Origin: Cryoendolithus antarcticus
Lineage: Eukaryota > Ascomycota > Dothideomycetes > Cladosporiales > Cladosporiaceae
Direction: 5' to 3'
Assembly (NCBI GenBank): GCA_002077065.1
Contig: NAJO01000006.1
Location: 1,178,001-1,242,000, forward strand
DNA length: 64,000 bases
The number at the start of each line of letters is the position of its first letter. Position 1 is the first letter of the stretch. Shown here one piece after another: positions 52,511 to 63,972 of this stretch. Under the pieces are notes generated by a model. That model did not search any database, was not told where the DNA came from, and saw only the letters and a list, made by a program, of their open reading frames with translations. The position numbers and the translations under genes were made by a program.

Positions 52511-52796
52511 CTACGGCATACGCCCAATCAACTCCACAAGCTCATCAGTCTCCTTCTGTGACCACTCCAAGAAGACCTCCATCTCAGCCATCAAGTCCAC
52601 ATAGCTGAGGCGTTAATACCCGGCCGCTTGCTGAGCTTCCAGCGCAAGCGCCTCCCCGAGAGTCGAAAGATGGGTCACGGTCTCTTGGGCAGAAGTGAGA
52701 GGTACACTGACATCGGATGCGCTGTCTTCGTTGACGCTTGGGTTGCGCAACAAAGGAACCACAGACACTGTCGTGCCGGCCAGAAGTCGCTAGTGT
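52511..52796 (-). pseudogene. Acidic helical protein family, C-terminal remnant E
   Basis: A minus-strand frame ends at TAG 52513-52511 and, except for one TAA near 52616, is open upstream to about 52790. Its ending ETDELVELIGRMP resembles LADGLEEMVRGMP of member C. The part before it, QETVTHLSTLGEALALE, resembles EDLITHLSDVACELE of member A. The N-terminal domain was not found; its remains may lie to about 52950. The copy is thus truncated and interrupted, a relic of the same tandem array. It is too short to be reported on its own; the similarity to the neighbours is what supports it. Confidence 0.45.
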
Positions 52797-53032
52797 TCGC
52801 GACGATACCGCCATACAACTTGTAGGATACTATCGCGGTCTACCGTTTCTTGGTCGCCGCTGTGCTCTGTCAGAATCAGCCTCGTCTCGTTTAAAAGCCC
52901 TTGAGACGTCTCGTGTTGTAGGTGGTTGGAGCAATTCTAGCAACACGAGGTGGCGCAGCAGCTGTATCGGATGATAAAGTCAAGTACCTGCCCTTGCGTT
53001 GGAAACAGGCGTTCCGCATTCAGAACCTCCCC

Positions 53033-55589
53033 TCACGTCGCACTATCAATAGACACCTCTTCCGTAGAGCCTTGCTCAACACTAGGCGACTCCACCTCCC
53101 CCTCTTCTTCATCACCAACAGCGCCCATTTGCGACATCAACCCCAACTCGTGGTCGATCTCGGCCTTCCTGCTCTGCCACCCCTCAACCTTAGCCATCTT
53201 TTCCCTCAGCTCCGCGAGCTCCTTCTCCACGCTAGCCTTCTCGCTAGCAGTGCCGATGCGCAGAAACTCGTACTCATTCGCCTCTTCGCCTAGGCCGAGA
53301 GTGAGCGTGAAATTGTGGTAGCGGCGGAGGGAGGCGCGGGTGGAGATCGTTATGAGCGCTGCAAGGGTAAGTCAGTAGCGTGATAGGCGGAAGGAGAATA
53401 GCATGGGTGATGGACTTACTAATCCCCTTGGCCTTCGCCCGCTCGTACAGCAGACCTTCGACATCTGAACTCACTGCACTGGTCCCCTCATCGATCACTG
53501 CAAACCTGGGCTCATGCCAGAGGATCCTCGCTATCCCAACCCTCTGCTTCTCTCCTCCTGAAAGGACATCCTTCCACTCCTTCCGCGTGTCCCAGCCCCC
53601 TTCCCGATCCCTCAGGTATCCCAGCCTCACTTCTTCCAGAACAGTTTGCAGCTCCGCTTCTGTCCGTCCAGAATCCCGCATGTCAACTTCAGTATGCGGA
53701 TAGATGATCTGGTCCCGCAGCGTACCAGGAGAGAGGTATGGCCGTTGGGGAAGAAACATGATGCCGTCTTGACCCTGCTGGCGAGGCCGGGAGGTCAGCC
53801 CGCGGTAAGTCGGCCAGAGGCCTGCGAGGATCCGTGCTAGAGAGGACTTGCCAGAGCCGTTGGGACCGGTGATCAGTAGATGGTCGCCTGGCTGTACGGC
53901 GAAGGAGAGCTCTGCGATCAGCTCTTCGCCACCCATGGGGTAGAGTGAGGGCGCAACGACCGGGACATCTTCCAACCGCACGCCGTCGAAACCGCGGTGT
54001 AGCGTTCCTTGGACATCTGAGAGGGAGTAGAGCTCGGGATGCTGCCAACGAGGTGGCGTATAGGCGTTTGCGTGCACACGGTGAAGAGTGGAGATTAGCG
54101 TGTAGACCCTTGAAGTATGGCCAGCGAGCTCGGAGAGGTCCTTGATACTGTACATCATTCTGCTTCCCGCGTCCGCGAGATTGAGCATGAGACGTTTGTT
54201 CGTGATGAATTGCCGCATACGAGCTTGGCTGTGGTCTGCGTCTGGAGTTGCGATGATTGACTTGGGTTTGGGCGTGAGGTCTTGCAGTGCGGGCATGAAC
54301 ACGGGAAGCGAGGTGACGATGTAGCCGCATGCTGACCAGCTGTACTTCAGTACAAAGTCTTCGAGAATGTTGTAGCCGATGCGGATCTTGTAGATGTTTT
54401 GGACCCAGGTGCGGAGTTCTTTGAAGGACTTGTCGAGGAGGATGTGTTCGGTTCCACCACCGTTGTAGAAGGCTACTTCTTCGGCGTTTGCTATCAGACG
54501 GGCGTGCAGAGCGCGGAACTCGCCTTCCTTGCGGCCTTCCATTGCTTTTAGCTTGCCGAAGGGCGGGCTGAGCTTGCGCAAAAGGGTGGCTGTGGCGAAG
54601 TAGCTTGTGAGCAGACTCGTCAGAGCCAGCGGACCGAGCGAGTGGTACAGCTGGTAGTTGAAGGTGAAGAGATCGACCAACGGCTTCCCAATGGAAGAGT
54701 AGAGTGCTGCTGAGCTGTCGCAGAAGAGCGTTAGGTCCTGCGTGATGAATTGGTCCGCTCCTTGCCCCACGCCACCGTCCAGATTGTGCAGCTTGTAGTA
54801 CGCCAATTTGTCACCAAGGTACAGGTCATGGATATATCGAGTAAGCCTCGTCCGGAACGCAATGCTGATCTTGGCCTGCAGGTACTTGATCATGCTGTTC
54901 GTGTACGAGCTGACAGACCCGATAGCCAGCCATTTCGCAATGCCCAGCAGAAACGCCTTGCCCTTCCCAGCGACGAGATCTCTTACAATCTCGCCATCCA
55001 ATCTGGCGACAATCAAAGACAGGTACGTCCTCCCCAGCAGGAACACAGCGTGCATCGCCAACAGCCCTGTCTCCTTCGACCTCCATCTCGGCACGACAAT
55101 ACTCATCAAACTCAGAAACTGATGCAGAAATGCGACATTCAACCCAGGCTTGATGTCTAGCGGCGGAGGTCCCAAGGCCGGATCATACCGATCGCCATGC
55201 CTGTCAGACGAACTCAAGAAGAGGCGCCTATGCGCATCGAAAGTCGTCTTCTTGACTGGGTAGATTGTGACCTTACTCGTGCTGTCCTTGTACGGCACGA
55301 AGATGGTCCGGCTGCCATCTTTTCCTCGCAACCCACTGTTCTTGCGGACGAGACGATGACCGATTTCGCGGTCTGCTTCGCGGCGACGGTAGACCTTGTA
55401 GCCGCCGTAGCTGCTGGCGATGATTGTGAGGGAGAGGGCGAGCGTGGCGATGAGACGGGTCGTGCGTTTGCTGAGAGGCGCGCGGCGTTGGTAGGCTTCG
55501 AGTCGGGCGGCGAGGCGGGCGTAGAAAGTGTCGAAGAGGAGGGAGAAGCGCTCGGTGGGGGATTGGCGGAGGGTGGATTGGGCGGCCAT
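53033..55589 (-). CDS. PXA1: Peroxisomal ABC transporter, ABCD family (Pxa1-type)
   Basis: Exons 55589-53420 and 53358-53033 (61-base intron; GTAAGT donor, TTGCAG acceptor), 831 aa. Half-transporter: membrane part with RYDPALGPPPLDIKPGLNVA, then several helices and a family segment GVGQGADQFITQDLTLFCDS. The nucleotide-binding domain has Walker A GPNGSGKSS (about 574), signature LSGGEKQR (about 674) and Walker B FAVIDEGTSAVS; the usual DECTSAVS reads DEGTSAVS. The second exon restores the ABCD C-terminus (GITLITISTRASLRRYHNF) and a coiled-coil tail (EKASVEKELAELREKMAKVE). Pxa1/Pxa2 import long-chain acyl-CoA into peroxisomes for beta-oxidation as a heterodimer. The partner is not in this window. 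Divergent from ADA3. Confidence 0.9.
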
Positions 55590-55904
55590 GATTGTAGCTG
55601 CAGAGGGCAAGGCTACATTGCCGCTGAGATTGAATACATCTACACGCCTTTCAACTCACAATAATCGCGTACTGTCAAGCAAGAGCCATCATCACATGCT
55701 GCACCGTACCTGACTAACACGGGCTTGAGTGCTGGCATGTGAAGCCGAGGTGTTCCATATCCAGAGCTTCAGTGTCCGTTAGAATGCCAACTGCATCTTC
55801 CCCATAGTCGATCATCGCGGAGCCGCATCATTGTCAGATCCACCTCCAAATGCGCCCTCCACCTTGATGGAACATCTAGCCAGCATACATTGCAATCCTA
55901 CAAG
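55590..55904. promoter_or_regulatory. Divergent promoter region PXA1/ADA3
   Basis: 315 bases between divergent starts. No clear TATA box. Short, so regulatory elements are probably shared. Confidence 0.45.
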
Positions 55905-58152
55905 ATGCCGCCCGCCAGCAAGAAGGGGACGGGCAAGGTCATCGTGCCCCGCGATCGCCGCTCCTCCAGCCGACACAGCACCCCCGCCTCGCTCCTCTCC
56001 GAAGAATTCCCCTCTACCCCACCAGACGTGACTCCCTCCGCTACCTCCATACCTGCTCCAACCCTCCCCAAGGAGACGCCCTACCTCCACACTCTCACTG
56101 CATCTCTCATAACCCCAGACCTCAGCCTTGGCGCCCTCATAGACAAAGCTCACGCTGGCCACAAACCCAACGATCCTCCCACAGCGCGCGAACTCAACAC
56201 TCTTCACGACGCGATCCGCAGCACAGTGGTGAAGACTTTCGAGAAGCGCGGCGAGACTAGCGAGAGAAATCTCCGGCAGGTTGTGGCTAAGCGGAAGGAG
56301 AGAGCGGGGCTCGAGAGGGAGCGGGAGGCTGAGTTGCAGGCGGCGGCTGTTGAGAGGGCAAAGAAGAGAAGTGAGGATGAGGCTAGGAAGGGAAAGAAAG
56401 GTGGGGCGAAGCGAGCAAGGGAGGAGGATGAGGCGGAGGTGAAGGAGGGGGAGAGGCGGGGGAGCATACCGAAGGTTGGGGCGCATGGGGTTGCGAGGCA
56501 GGATGGGGTGGGCTTGGATGAAGGTGAGTCAGTGGATTCCATGAGGTCGTGCGCGCATACTGCTGGCCCTGTGAAAGAAAATCCCTCACTCGGACACTGC
56601 TACTCCTGGCTGTTTTGTCACAGGAACGGTTTGGCTGTGCTTACTCTCGTGCGCACACATGCTTGCCGCAAGTGACAAGTGAAGGCCCGTAGTTGCGCGC
56701 TCGCACACAATCTCGGCGATGGGCAGGGAGGCAGTTTTACTAACACATGCAATAGGCGCACCAGCACCACCTTCACCTCGAGTCGAACCTGGAACCGCCA
56801 TCATCGATCCCATGGACATCGCACAGTCACCTGTAGAGTCAGAAGCATCACATATGGATGGTCAGGCAACAATACCACTGTACGAACGAGCATTCGGCAA
56901 GGATCCCACGAAATTCGATGACCCAACGGTGTACGACATACGCGACTGGGATGAGGATATGTCTTACGAAGACAAGAAAGCCATCTTTGGCGTATCGCGG
57001 TGGCCAGCATCAGATCTGCGCGACCTGATCGCTGGTGATCCGCCTGATATGGACTTGTCAAATGCCAAGCCTGCTAACCAGATCAACTTCTCAACGTTCC
57101 AGACATACGTAGAGCCATACATACGGCCTTTCACGGAAGAAGACGTTGCATTCTTGAAGGAGCGCGGCGATCGCGTGACTCCATATCTGATCCCCCAACG
57201 AGGTACCCGAACTTACAAGGAGGTCTGGGCAGCCGAGGATGGACTCACTGGCACAGAACCACCACGCAGGGAAGAGAATGACCCGAACGTCGCCCGAGGC
57301 GGTATGGACGAGATGAACGACGAGGTCGCCGAAACAGACGAAGTCTCGCTCGGTCCCATAGCAGCACGTCTCATGTCCATCATCCGCCCTCAACCAAACA
57401 CCTCGACATCCTCTCGGCCCCCACCCACAGAAGAGCCTCCAGATACCAACGGCGATACCTCCATGCTCAACGGCACCGACGACCTCCTCGATCCCCTCGC
57501 CACCCTTCCCGGTGCCTCCGTAACAGAAGACCACCACCCTCTCACCCTCCTCCCGCCCGAAGCATCCCGCCTCGCCCCAGAACACCCCAAACCCGACTTC
57601 GACACCTTCGAGTCCCGCGCCCTGCAAGAACTCAAGTACATCGGCTTCATCACGCCCTCCGACACGCCCTCTCATGCCCTTCACAACGACGACGAGATCG
57701 CCTCCCGCTTACGAACTCTCCAAGCCGAGCTCCGCCTCGTCGCAGCGCGGAACAATGCGCGCAAAGCCCGCTTGCTGGAGCTGACGGAAGAGCGCATGGC
57801 CATGCAGGAGTATTCGAATATTGCTGATGATCTCGACTCGCAAGTCAACACCGCGTATCTTAAGAGGAACAGGTCTATGACTTCGAAGCCGAGCAAGAAA
57901 GGTTCTGCGACTTCGGCGGCGGCTGCCAGAGCTGCTGGACGGGGACTGGCGGCTACGGGGAGGGGGATAAGCGAGGGTACGAAAGCGCTGATGCAGAAGC
58001 GGAGGGATTGGATTGATATGGTTGGTCCGGTGGTGGGTTATGGGCGCGCCGGCATCCCTGAACCGAACGAGACGATCTTCGACGTTGATGGCATGGCCAA
58101 ATTCGAGAAGATGGAGCGGGAGGCTGAGGCTGGGGAGGGCGTGGAGGAGTAG
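55905..58152 (+). CDS. NGG1: SAGA subunit Ngg1/Ada3
   Basis: Exons 55905-56523 and 56756-58152 with a 232-base intron (GTGAGT donor, CTAACAC branch, AATAG acceptor), 671 aa. The start is MPPASKKGTGKVIVPRDRRS, typical of fungal Ngg1, followed by a charged coiled coil (KRKERAGLEREREAEL). The conserved C-terminal Ada3 domain (about 480-650) has LQELKYIGFI, DDEIASRLRTLQAELRLVAA, NNARKARLLELTEERMAMQE and LDSQVNTAYLKRNR, then GISEGTKALMQKRRDWIDMV. Ada3 links Gcn5 and Ada2 to form the histone acetyltransferase module of SAGA, acting in the nucleus in transcription activation. The intron is four times longer than the others in this window. Confidence 0.93.
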
Positions 58153-59235
58153 TACTCTGATGCTGGTGCCGGGGGAAGTGACGGAGTGACGGAGCAGTTG
58201 GCAAGTCTGGACTTGGAACCGCGTGGGCGCAGCGGGAGATCGAGGCGTGTTGGCGCTGTGAGGTGGAAGTGGGCGTATAAGGGCATGTGTTGATAATGGA
58301 AAGGCGTGGCTGATATACCCTATTGATAGACGCGTTTGCAACGTACAGGTTAGCCACGGCGGGATCTCGAGGGCACAGAACGCTTTTGGGGTTCTTCAAA
58401 TGGCCCCACTTGGTTTATCACACGCTCCTATCCGCTAATCGTGAAGGCTCCGGTAGTTCTGGGCATGCGACATCCCCGTCGGTGATTTACCCTGCTGCTG
58501 GCGTCCTGTTGCACTACCTTAGCCCAGCAGAGCGTCAAATGGCTGCGCATCGCGAAATAGGTCAGAGGGTCCTCTACTAAACACGGTGCGCTATGCTCTT
58601 TGGATAGACGCGATGTGACGCTTCTTACAGCACTAAAAGAGGATAGTTTGCCTTGTTCGTGGGTGCTACTGGATTCGGGGATATCGTGGCCGCAGCGACA
58701 TGAACCCGTTGCCAAGCAAGAGCGACGACCTAATCGAGTAGTGGTGCCTCGTTATCTGTGCGCTCTTGCGGAAGGTGCGCATCGGTAGGGTTGGAAGGTG
58801 CGATGAACCGATTTCTCAGTCAGGTGAGTGGGACTGCTCGTGCTTGTTGGTCCTGCATATGTTAGCTTATCTTCAATGTTCGATTATTTGATTGCTATTG
58901 TACAAGGGCGTGCAAGAGCGTGTAAGGGCGTTATACGCTATTCATCACGACTGGATACGTCTACTGCAGCCCGTAAGGCCAGTCATTACACGTGCATTGC
59001 ACGAAAGCTGGCGCCGCGGGGACGCAAGTCGACATAGAGAGATGCGTTACCAACGCTCCGAGCGAGTATGCTCTCTTCAACTCGACTTCATTAGCCTTTC
59101 GCCGAACCTGCAGCTCAATACGGGGCTAAGCACGCGATGTCGGGTATTGCCGTTCGTTAAGAGTCACAACAGAGAGGATTCTAGCATTTGCAACACACAC
59201 CAGCACAAGGACAATCAGCAGGATCACCAACCATC
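58153..59235. other. Intergenic, no supported gene
   Basis: About 1.1 kb. Frames here are short (below 120 codons) with no domains. The last part is the leader of the acetyltransferase gene. Confidence 0.45.
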
Positions 59236-59991
59236 ATGCTAGGCGAACGCGTTCCGACGGACCCGTCGCCCATACCGATCACGACGCATAGACTCCGCGG
59301 CAAGTATGTGACACTAACCGGGCTCAAGCCCGAAGACACGCCTTCACTCTGGACTGGGCTCGGCATGCCCAACGAAGCTCTGTTCGACTATCTTCCCATG
59401 GAAGCGCCCAAGGATCTCGAGGAGATGACCCGCTTCTTTGACGGCCTGAGCAAAGAACGCGGGTTGATGATGTATGCCATCCGAGCGGACCCATCTAGAG
59501 TGTCGCCGAAGAGTGCGACCCAGCAGGGTGACAGCGACCACACCGATATACTGGGTATCATTGGCTACCTCAACATCGAGCCAGCCAATCGTGCTATCGA
59601 AATCGGCGCAGTGATCTTTGGGCCGTCGCTCGCGCGGACGGCGGCAGCGACAGAGGCTTCCTACCTGCTGATCCGTCACGCGTTCGGAGCTGACGAGCAT
59701 GTTCTGTCTCCGCCGTATCGAAGGGTGGTGTGGAAGTGCAACTCACTTAACGGTGCTTCTGGGCGCGCGGCGGAGAGATTGGGATTTGTGTATGAAGGTT
59801 GCTTTAGAAAACACGCGATTGTCAAGGGGTGTAATCGCGATTCGAACTGGTATAGCATAGTAGATGATGAGTGGCCCGTGGTGAGCGAAGCGTTGGAGGC
59901 GTGGCTGGCTGAAGGGAATTTCGATGGAGACGGCAAGCAAAGGGAAACCCTGAATGGACTGCGGGAGAAGTTCAAGGTGTCGTCGCAGTGA
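59236..59991 (+). CDS. GNAT-family acetyltransferase (RimJ/RimL type)
   Basis: Single exon, 251 aa from the ATG at 59236; an in-frame TTG upstream is not needed. The GNAT fold of the RimJ/RimL (Acetyltransf_3) type: LRGKYVTLTGLKPED at the start, central strands ILGIIGYLNIEPANRAIEIG and AVIFGPSLARTAAATEASYL, and the acetyl-CoA-binding end YRRVVWKCNSLNGASGRAAE with RLGFVYEGCFRKHAIVKG. Members acetylate protein N-termini, amino sugars or small amines. In fungi many are of unknown substrate. Cytosolic, no signal seen. Transcribed in the same direction as the glucanase gene downstream. Confidence 0.88.
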   Translation: MLGERVPTDPSPIPITTHRLRGKYVTLTGLKPEDTPSLWTGLGMPNEALFDYLPMEAPKDLEEMTRFFDGLSKERGLMMYAIRADPSRVSPKSATQQGDSDHTDILGIIGYLNIEPANRAIEIGAVIFGPSLARTAAATEASYLLIRHAFGADEHVLSPPYRRVVWKCNSLNGASGRAAERLGFVYEGCFRKHAIVKGCNRDSNWYSIVDDEWPVVSEALEAWLAEGNFDGDGKQRETLNGLREKFKVSSQ

Positions 59992-60480
59992 CCGTGACCG
60001 CGGCGTTGTTGTCCGCGGAGTGCAGAAAAGAAGGGTCCGTAGCGCTCGAGATGCCAGCGTTCGATGAGCCCAACAACAGCATGTAGCAAATGCTTGATTC
60101 GCATCCCACCCTGAAAACCGGTGCACGACATCCGAACGCGCACCCAATTCGCCGCAGCAAGGAAATGTCCACGCGGCAGCCGCATCTCGCACCGTCCCGC
60201 AGGACCCCAGTTCGCGACCAAGAAAAATAAGCTTGCCCGGATCTGGATCCCCTCGCAATCCACCCCCAATCTCATCTTGACAGACGCCACCGCGGCTCAG
60301 GAGAGATTTGCCAACCTCAAACCCCGGCTCTCTTGCAAACGAACATCACCGACTCAACTTCTCTTTGCCCTACATTTCGACAGCTGCTACACCACTTCTT
60401 TCGCGCTTGACTTTCTTGGCATCTTGGGTTTCTACTGGTCTGCCGTGTACCGGCACTTACTCTCGCTACCTTCTTGTGTA
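59992..60480. promoter_or_regulatory. Intergenic and glucanase leader
   Basis: About 490 bases. Frames in this stretch (60121-60696) merely run into the glucanase first exon. The stretch before 60481 is pyrimidine-rich. Confidence 0.4.
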
Positions 60481-62051
60481 ATGTTGAAGTCTGGGGGAGC
60501 CTGGCTCACGGCTGCGGCTGCGTTCGCGACTGGGGCGAATGCTGTTGTCCGCGGTGTGAATCTGGGTGGATGGCTGGTCTTGGAGCCTTGGTGGGTTTCG
60601 CGCATTGCACTGCATGATGGGTATGTTGTGGTCGGTTTGCTGACTGGTATGCAGGATGACGCCGTCGATATTCAATGTCAGTGGGACGTCGTATGACAGC
60701 GAGTGGGCGCTTTGCAATGGGCTGGGCAAACAGAAGTGTCTGTCGACATTACAGAACCACTGGTCTACGTTCTACACGCGGGACGACATCAAGCAGATTC
60801 AGGCTGCTGGCTTGAACTCAATACGCATTCCGCTTGGGTACTGGGCTGTGGATCTGCTTGACTTTGAGCCATATGTGTCTGGCCAGTACCAGTACCTGTC
60901 GCAGGCTGTGCAGTGGGCCAAGGAGTTCGATCTCACGGTCATGATCGACATTCATGGCGCCCCTGGCTCCCAGAACGGTTGGGAGGAGACCGGCATCGTG
61001 GGTGGGATCGAGTTTCCTCTGAATCAGTCAAACACCGATCGCACGCTCAACGTGCTGAAGAATTTGACTGAGGAGTTCACCAAGGAGATGTACGGTGGAG
61101 CCGTCACCAGTACGTCAAATTGCATTACTATGACTAGCTGCACGATACTGATAGCCTCGCCACAGACATCGAGCTCATGAACGAGCCGATCTTCGAGCTT
61201 GCCAAGCTCCAGACGTTCTACACAGCTGGCGCGGAGGTCGTCAGTGTCGCCAACTCCAGCGGCATCAACACAACGTTTCATGGTAAGCTGAGCGACACGG
61301 CCAGGACATGGGTGCATGTGTACTGACGACCTTAGATGCTTTCTACAACCCACCGAACTGGAAGAACTACGATCCCCTTAACATGAACTCCGGCAGCAAC
61401 GGCAAATATCTGACGCTCGACACTCATCAGTTCTGGGCGTTCCCGCCACTAGACACGCTCTCCGTGCCCGATATCCTTGGCCGCATCTGCGCATTCGGTC
61501 TCGAGCTCAAGCAACTGGACACTGGTATTCTGCCCACTATCGTCGGCGAATGGAGTCTTTCCACTGGCCACACTGCCAACTCCACCACGGACAGTGGCCA
61601 GGATCGTGACAAGCGCACGTGGTTCCGTGAGCTCTTCGAGGCCCAGAACGCAGCCTACACGCCGAACGGCCCTGGTCAAGCGTCCATCGGGTGGTACTTC
61701 TGGAGCTGGAAGACTGAGTATGACATTGATGCGTGGTCCTACCGCAAGGGTGTCGAGCAAGGCTACATTCCATCGAATATCAGCGATCCATCGACGTACG
61801 CGTACCCGATCACGACCGATGGCACCGGATGCATTGACGGGTCCTTCAACTGGCAGGCTCCCGAGATTGCGCAAGCAAGTAGCTCTGCAACGTCATCTGC
61901 CGGAAGCAACCCGACTTCGACTGGCACTGCTACTTCAGGATCAGCGAGCGCAGCGTCGACGACCGCGTCCGGCGCGGCAAATGTGTCGCCTGCTAGTGGC
62001 GTCAGCGCAGCCCTGGTGATCGCTTTGGCATACTTGGTGTGCAGCTTGTGA
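60481..62051 (+). CDS. GPI-anchored glucan 1,3-beta-glucosidase (GH5)
   Basis: Exons 60481-60590, 60655-61109, 61166-61282 and 61336-62051 (introns 64, 56 and 53 bases), 465 aa. The signal peptide is MLKSGGAWLTAAAAFATGANA. The GH5 exo-1,3-beta-glucanase core begins [20 protein letters not shown]; other landmarks are SIRIPLGYWAV, DIHGAPGSQNGWE, the acid/base Glu in IELMNEP and the nucleophile Glu in IVGEWSLS. A GWYFWSWKTE segment follows. The C-terminus is Ser/Thr-rich and ends with a hydrophobic GPI-attachment signal (VSAALVIALAYLVCSL). The enzyme releases glucose from beta-1,3-glucan and remodels the wall at the surface. The first donor (GTGGGT) is weak but is fixed by the LEPW-MTPS join. 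Confidence 0.92.
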
Positions 62052-62532
62052 ACGCTATCGGATGCTTGGTTACTCTACGAGGTTTCGACAAATCTGTGAC
62101 TTTGCAAATGGAGCTCTGGACAGCATGCAACGGGGTAGTGTGGACTTGGACTACAGATCTTGCATAGCCGGCGAATATGTCTTAGTGTGGCGATAGACTC
62201 GCATTGGACTTTCAGCGTTCAGGGCATTATCTAAAACTGCATCTGCGAATAGCATCGGGCAAGTACATAATACGGAATGATACAAATGCTCTGGTCAATC
62301 AAACTGTAGGGATGTCTACGTTTCCAGGGTCAAAGTAGCAAGTTCGAATGTTCGACGGAGATGGCTGCAGCGGCCGCCGCCTGGTTGACACTTTCCTCCA
62401 GATGTAGGGCACTCCCCACAACAATGACAATTACTGTGCACAAAGGTTGGGGACACGGGAGTATCATCTTTCTCAGTCTACCTTACGCTGACATTACAGC
62501 CGCACTTCGATCACCCTCGATCTGGGGCCGAC
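62052..62532. other. Intergenic, no supported gene
   Basis: About 480 bases. 3' flank of the glucanase and promoter of the RhoGEF gene. No other feature is seen. Confidence 0.45.
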
Positions 62533-63972
62533 ATGGCTGACGTCCTCGCCTTGCCCTCCGGTTTGCCACTGCACGATCTCTTCGCTCCTCAAAGTAGTAC
62601 ATACCTCACTACCTACCCATCGTCCCATAGCGGATCCTCTCTCGGCCATGCCTACCATCAGCATCCTCGCGAGTCAACGAGCAGCTCAGTGTCTAGTGCA
62701 TCTTACCTTTCGCCACGCCTCCAGCCGTGCAACGTCAGTGTCTCGCCGGGATCGCATCGCTCATCGCTACCGGGAGGACTGCTGAGTCCGAAGCTCAGGG
62801 GCGCCGGCAGTCTGCATGGTGTGTCCCTGCAGGTCTCGCGCGATGCGAGCTTCATGTCGGCACCAAGCAGGAGGCAGCCGTCGGACTCGGAGTCGATGAG
62901 CAGTGTGATACACAACACGGGTATGCGAGCTAGCTTTCCGGGCATCGTGGGACGCGAGACATCAGAGGCGATGGAATCAGATGCAGGATTGGTGGACACT
63001 GGCACTGACACAGCTGGCCCTGCTACACAGACGAATTACGACCTCCCCGAACTTCCGTCTTCGCCACCTGCCTCACCAAGCAAGTCAGTCAGGCCATTTG
63101 GCCGCTGGCTCAGCACTCTCCGTCGGCGGAAGATGAAGGCTCAGTCAGCCACTCCGGTGACTCGCAACACTCAACGCTGGGTCATGGATGATTTCGAGCC
63201 CGTGCCTCCGCCCTCCCAGCGACGCGAAACCCATAAGAAGTCCGACTCGACTAGTTCGTCCTTCAACTTCGTGGCTGGCATCAAGTCAGCCACCATCACA
63301 CTGGCGAGCATGAGTATCGCACCTCTCTCGAGACGCACAAGCAAATGGCATCGTGGGCGCAACCGGCGAAGCAGTGTGATGTCAAGCTCAGAGGTACGCC
63401 CTTCTGCTGAGACGCAGCGCAGTGCACTCGATGAGGCGTCGAAGATGAGGAGCAGAAGGAGGAGAGAGAAACTGGAGGAGCTTATCAGGACGGAAGAGAA
63501 CTACGTCGCTGATGTGAAGGCGCTGTCGAACGTACGAACATCGTGATATAGTCATACAGTAAGGTGCTGATCGATCAAGCAGGCGTACTTCACGATCCTC
63601 GGCCACCATCCAACATTCACGAGCTTCGCCCGCGCATCAGCGCAACGAACCATCAGCGGGATCCTGCAGCTCCACGACGAGCTGTTGGGCGACCTGTACA
63701 GGGTAGTGCCATCCGCGGAGTACGATCAGCACATCGCCAAGGCTTCGGCTCTGCCAGAAGGCGTGAGGCCAGGCCACGTGCGCTGGCATAGCGTTGACAT
63801 TGTACCTGGTCAAGCTGCCGTACATCCTTCGCCAAAGCGTCTGTCCCTCGCAGCTGCAATGCATCAGCGCCGACGCTCACTGCAGGTCAATCGGAGCTCA
63901 GAGCAAGAAGCTGCTGTGTTGCGATCCGCGCCACAGGTTGTTGGGAGTGTGGTCGAGGTGTTTCGGAAATAC
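62533..63972 (+). CDS. Rho guanine nucleotide exchange factor (DH domain), partial, 3' end beyond window
   Basis: Exons 62533-63531 and 63583-63972 (51-base intron, GTACGA donor, AAGCAG acceptor), then a further GTATGA donor at 63973 opens an intron that runs off the window. Visible protein: 463 aa. The N-terminal 300 residues are disordered and Ser/Pro/Arg-rich (PLPP, SPKLRGAGS). A basic region KMRSRRRREKLEELIRTEEN begins the DH domain (conserved region 1: EELIRTEENYVADVKALSNAYFTIL). Further DH helices follow (SGILQLHDELLGDLYRVV), then APQVVGSVVEVFRKYV. DH domains activate Rho/Cdc42 GTPases at membranes, controlling polarity and wall growth. A PH domain would be expected downstream. Confidence 0.78.

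Noticed and set aside
53689..54330. 213-codon minus frame with HRHLASRVHARTARP
   Set aside because: Off-frame read of the ABC transporter.
55812..56486. 224-codon minus frame
   Set aside because: Antisense to Ada3 exon 1.
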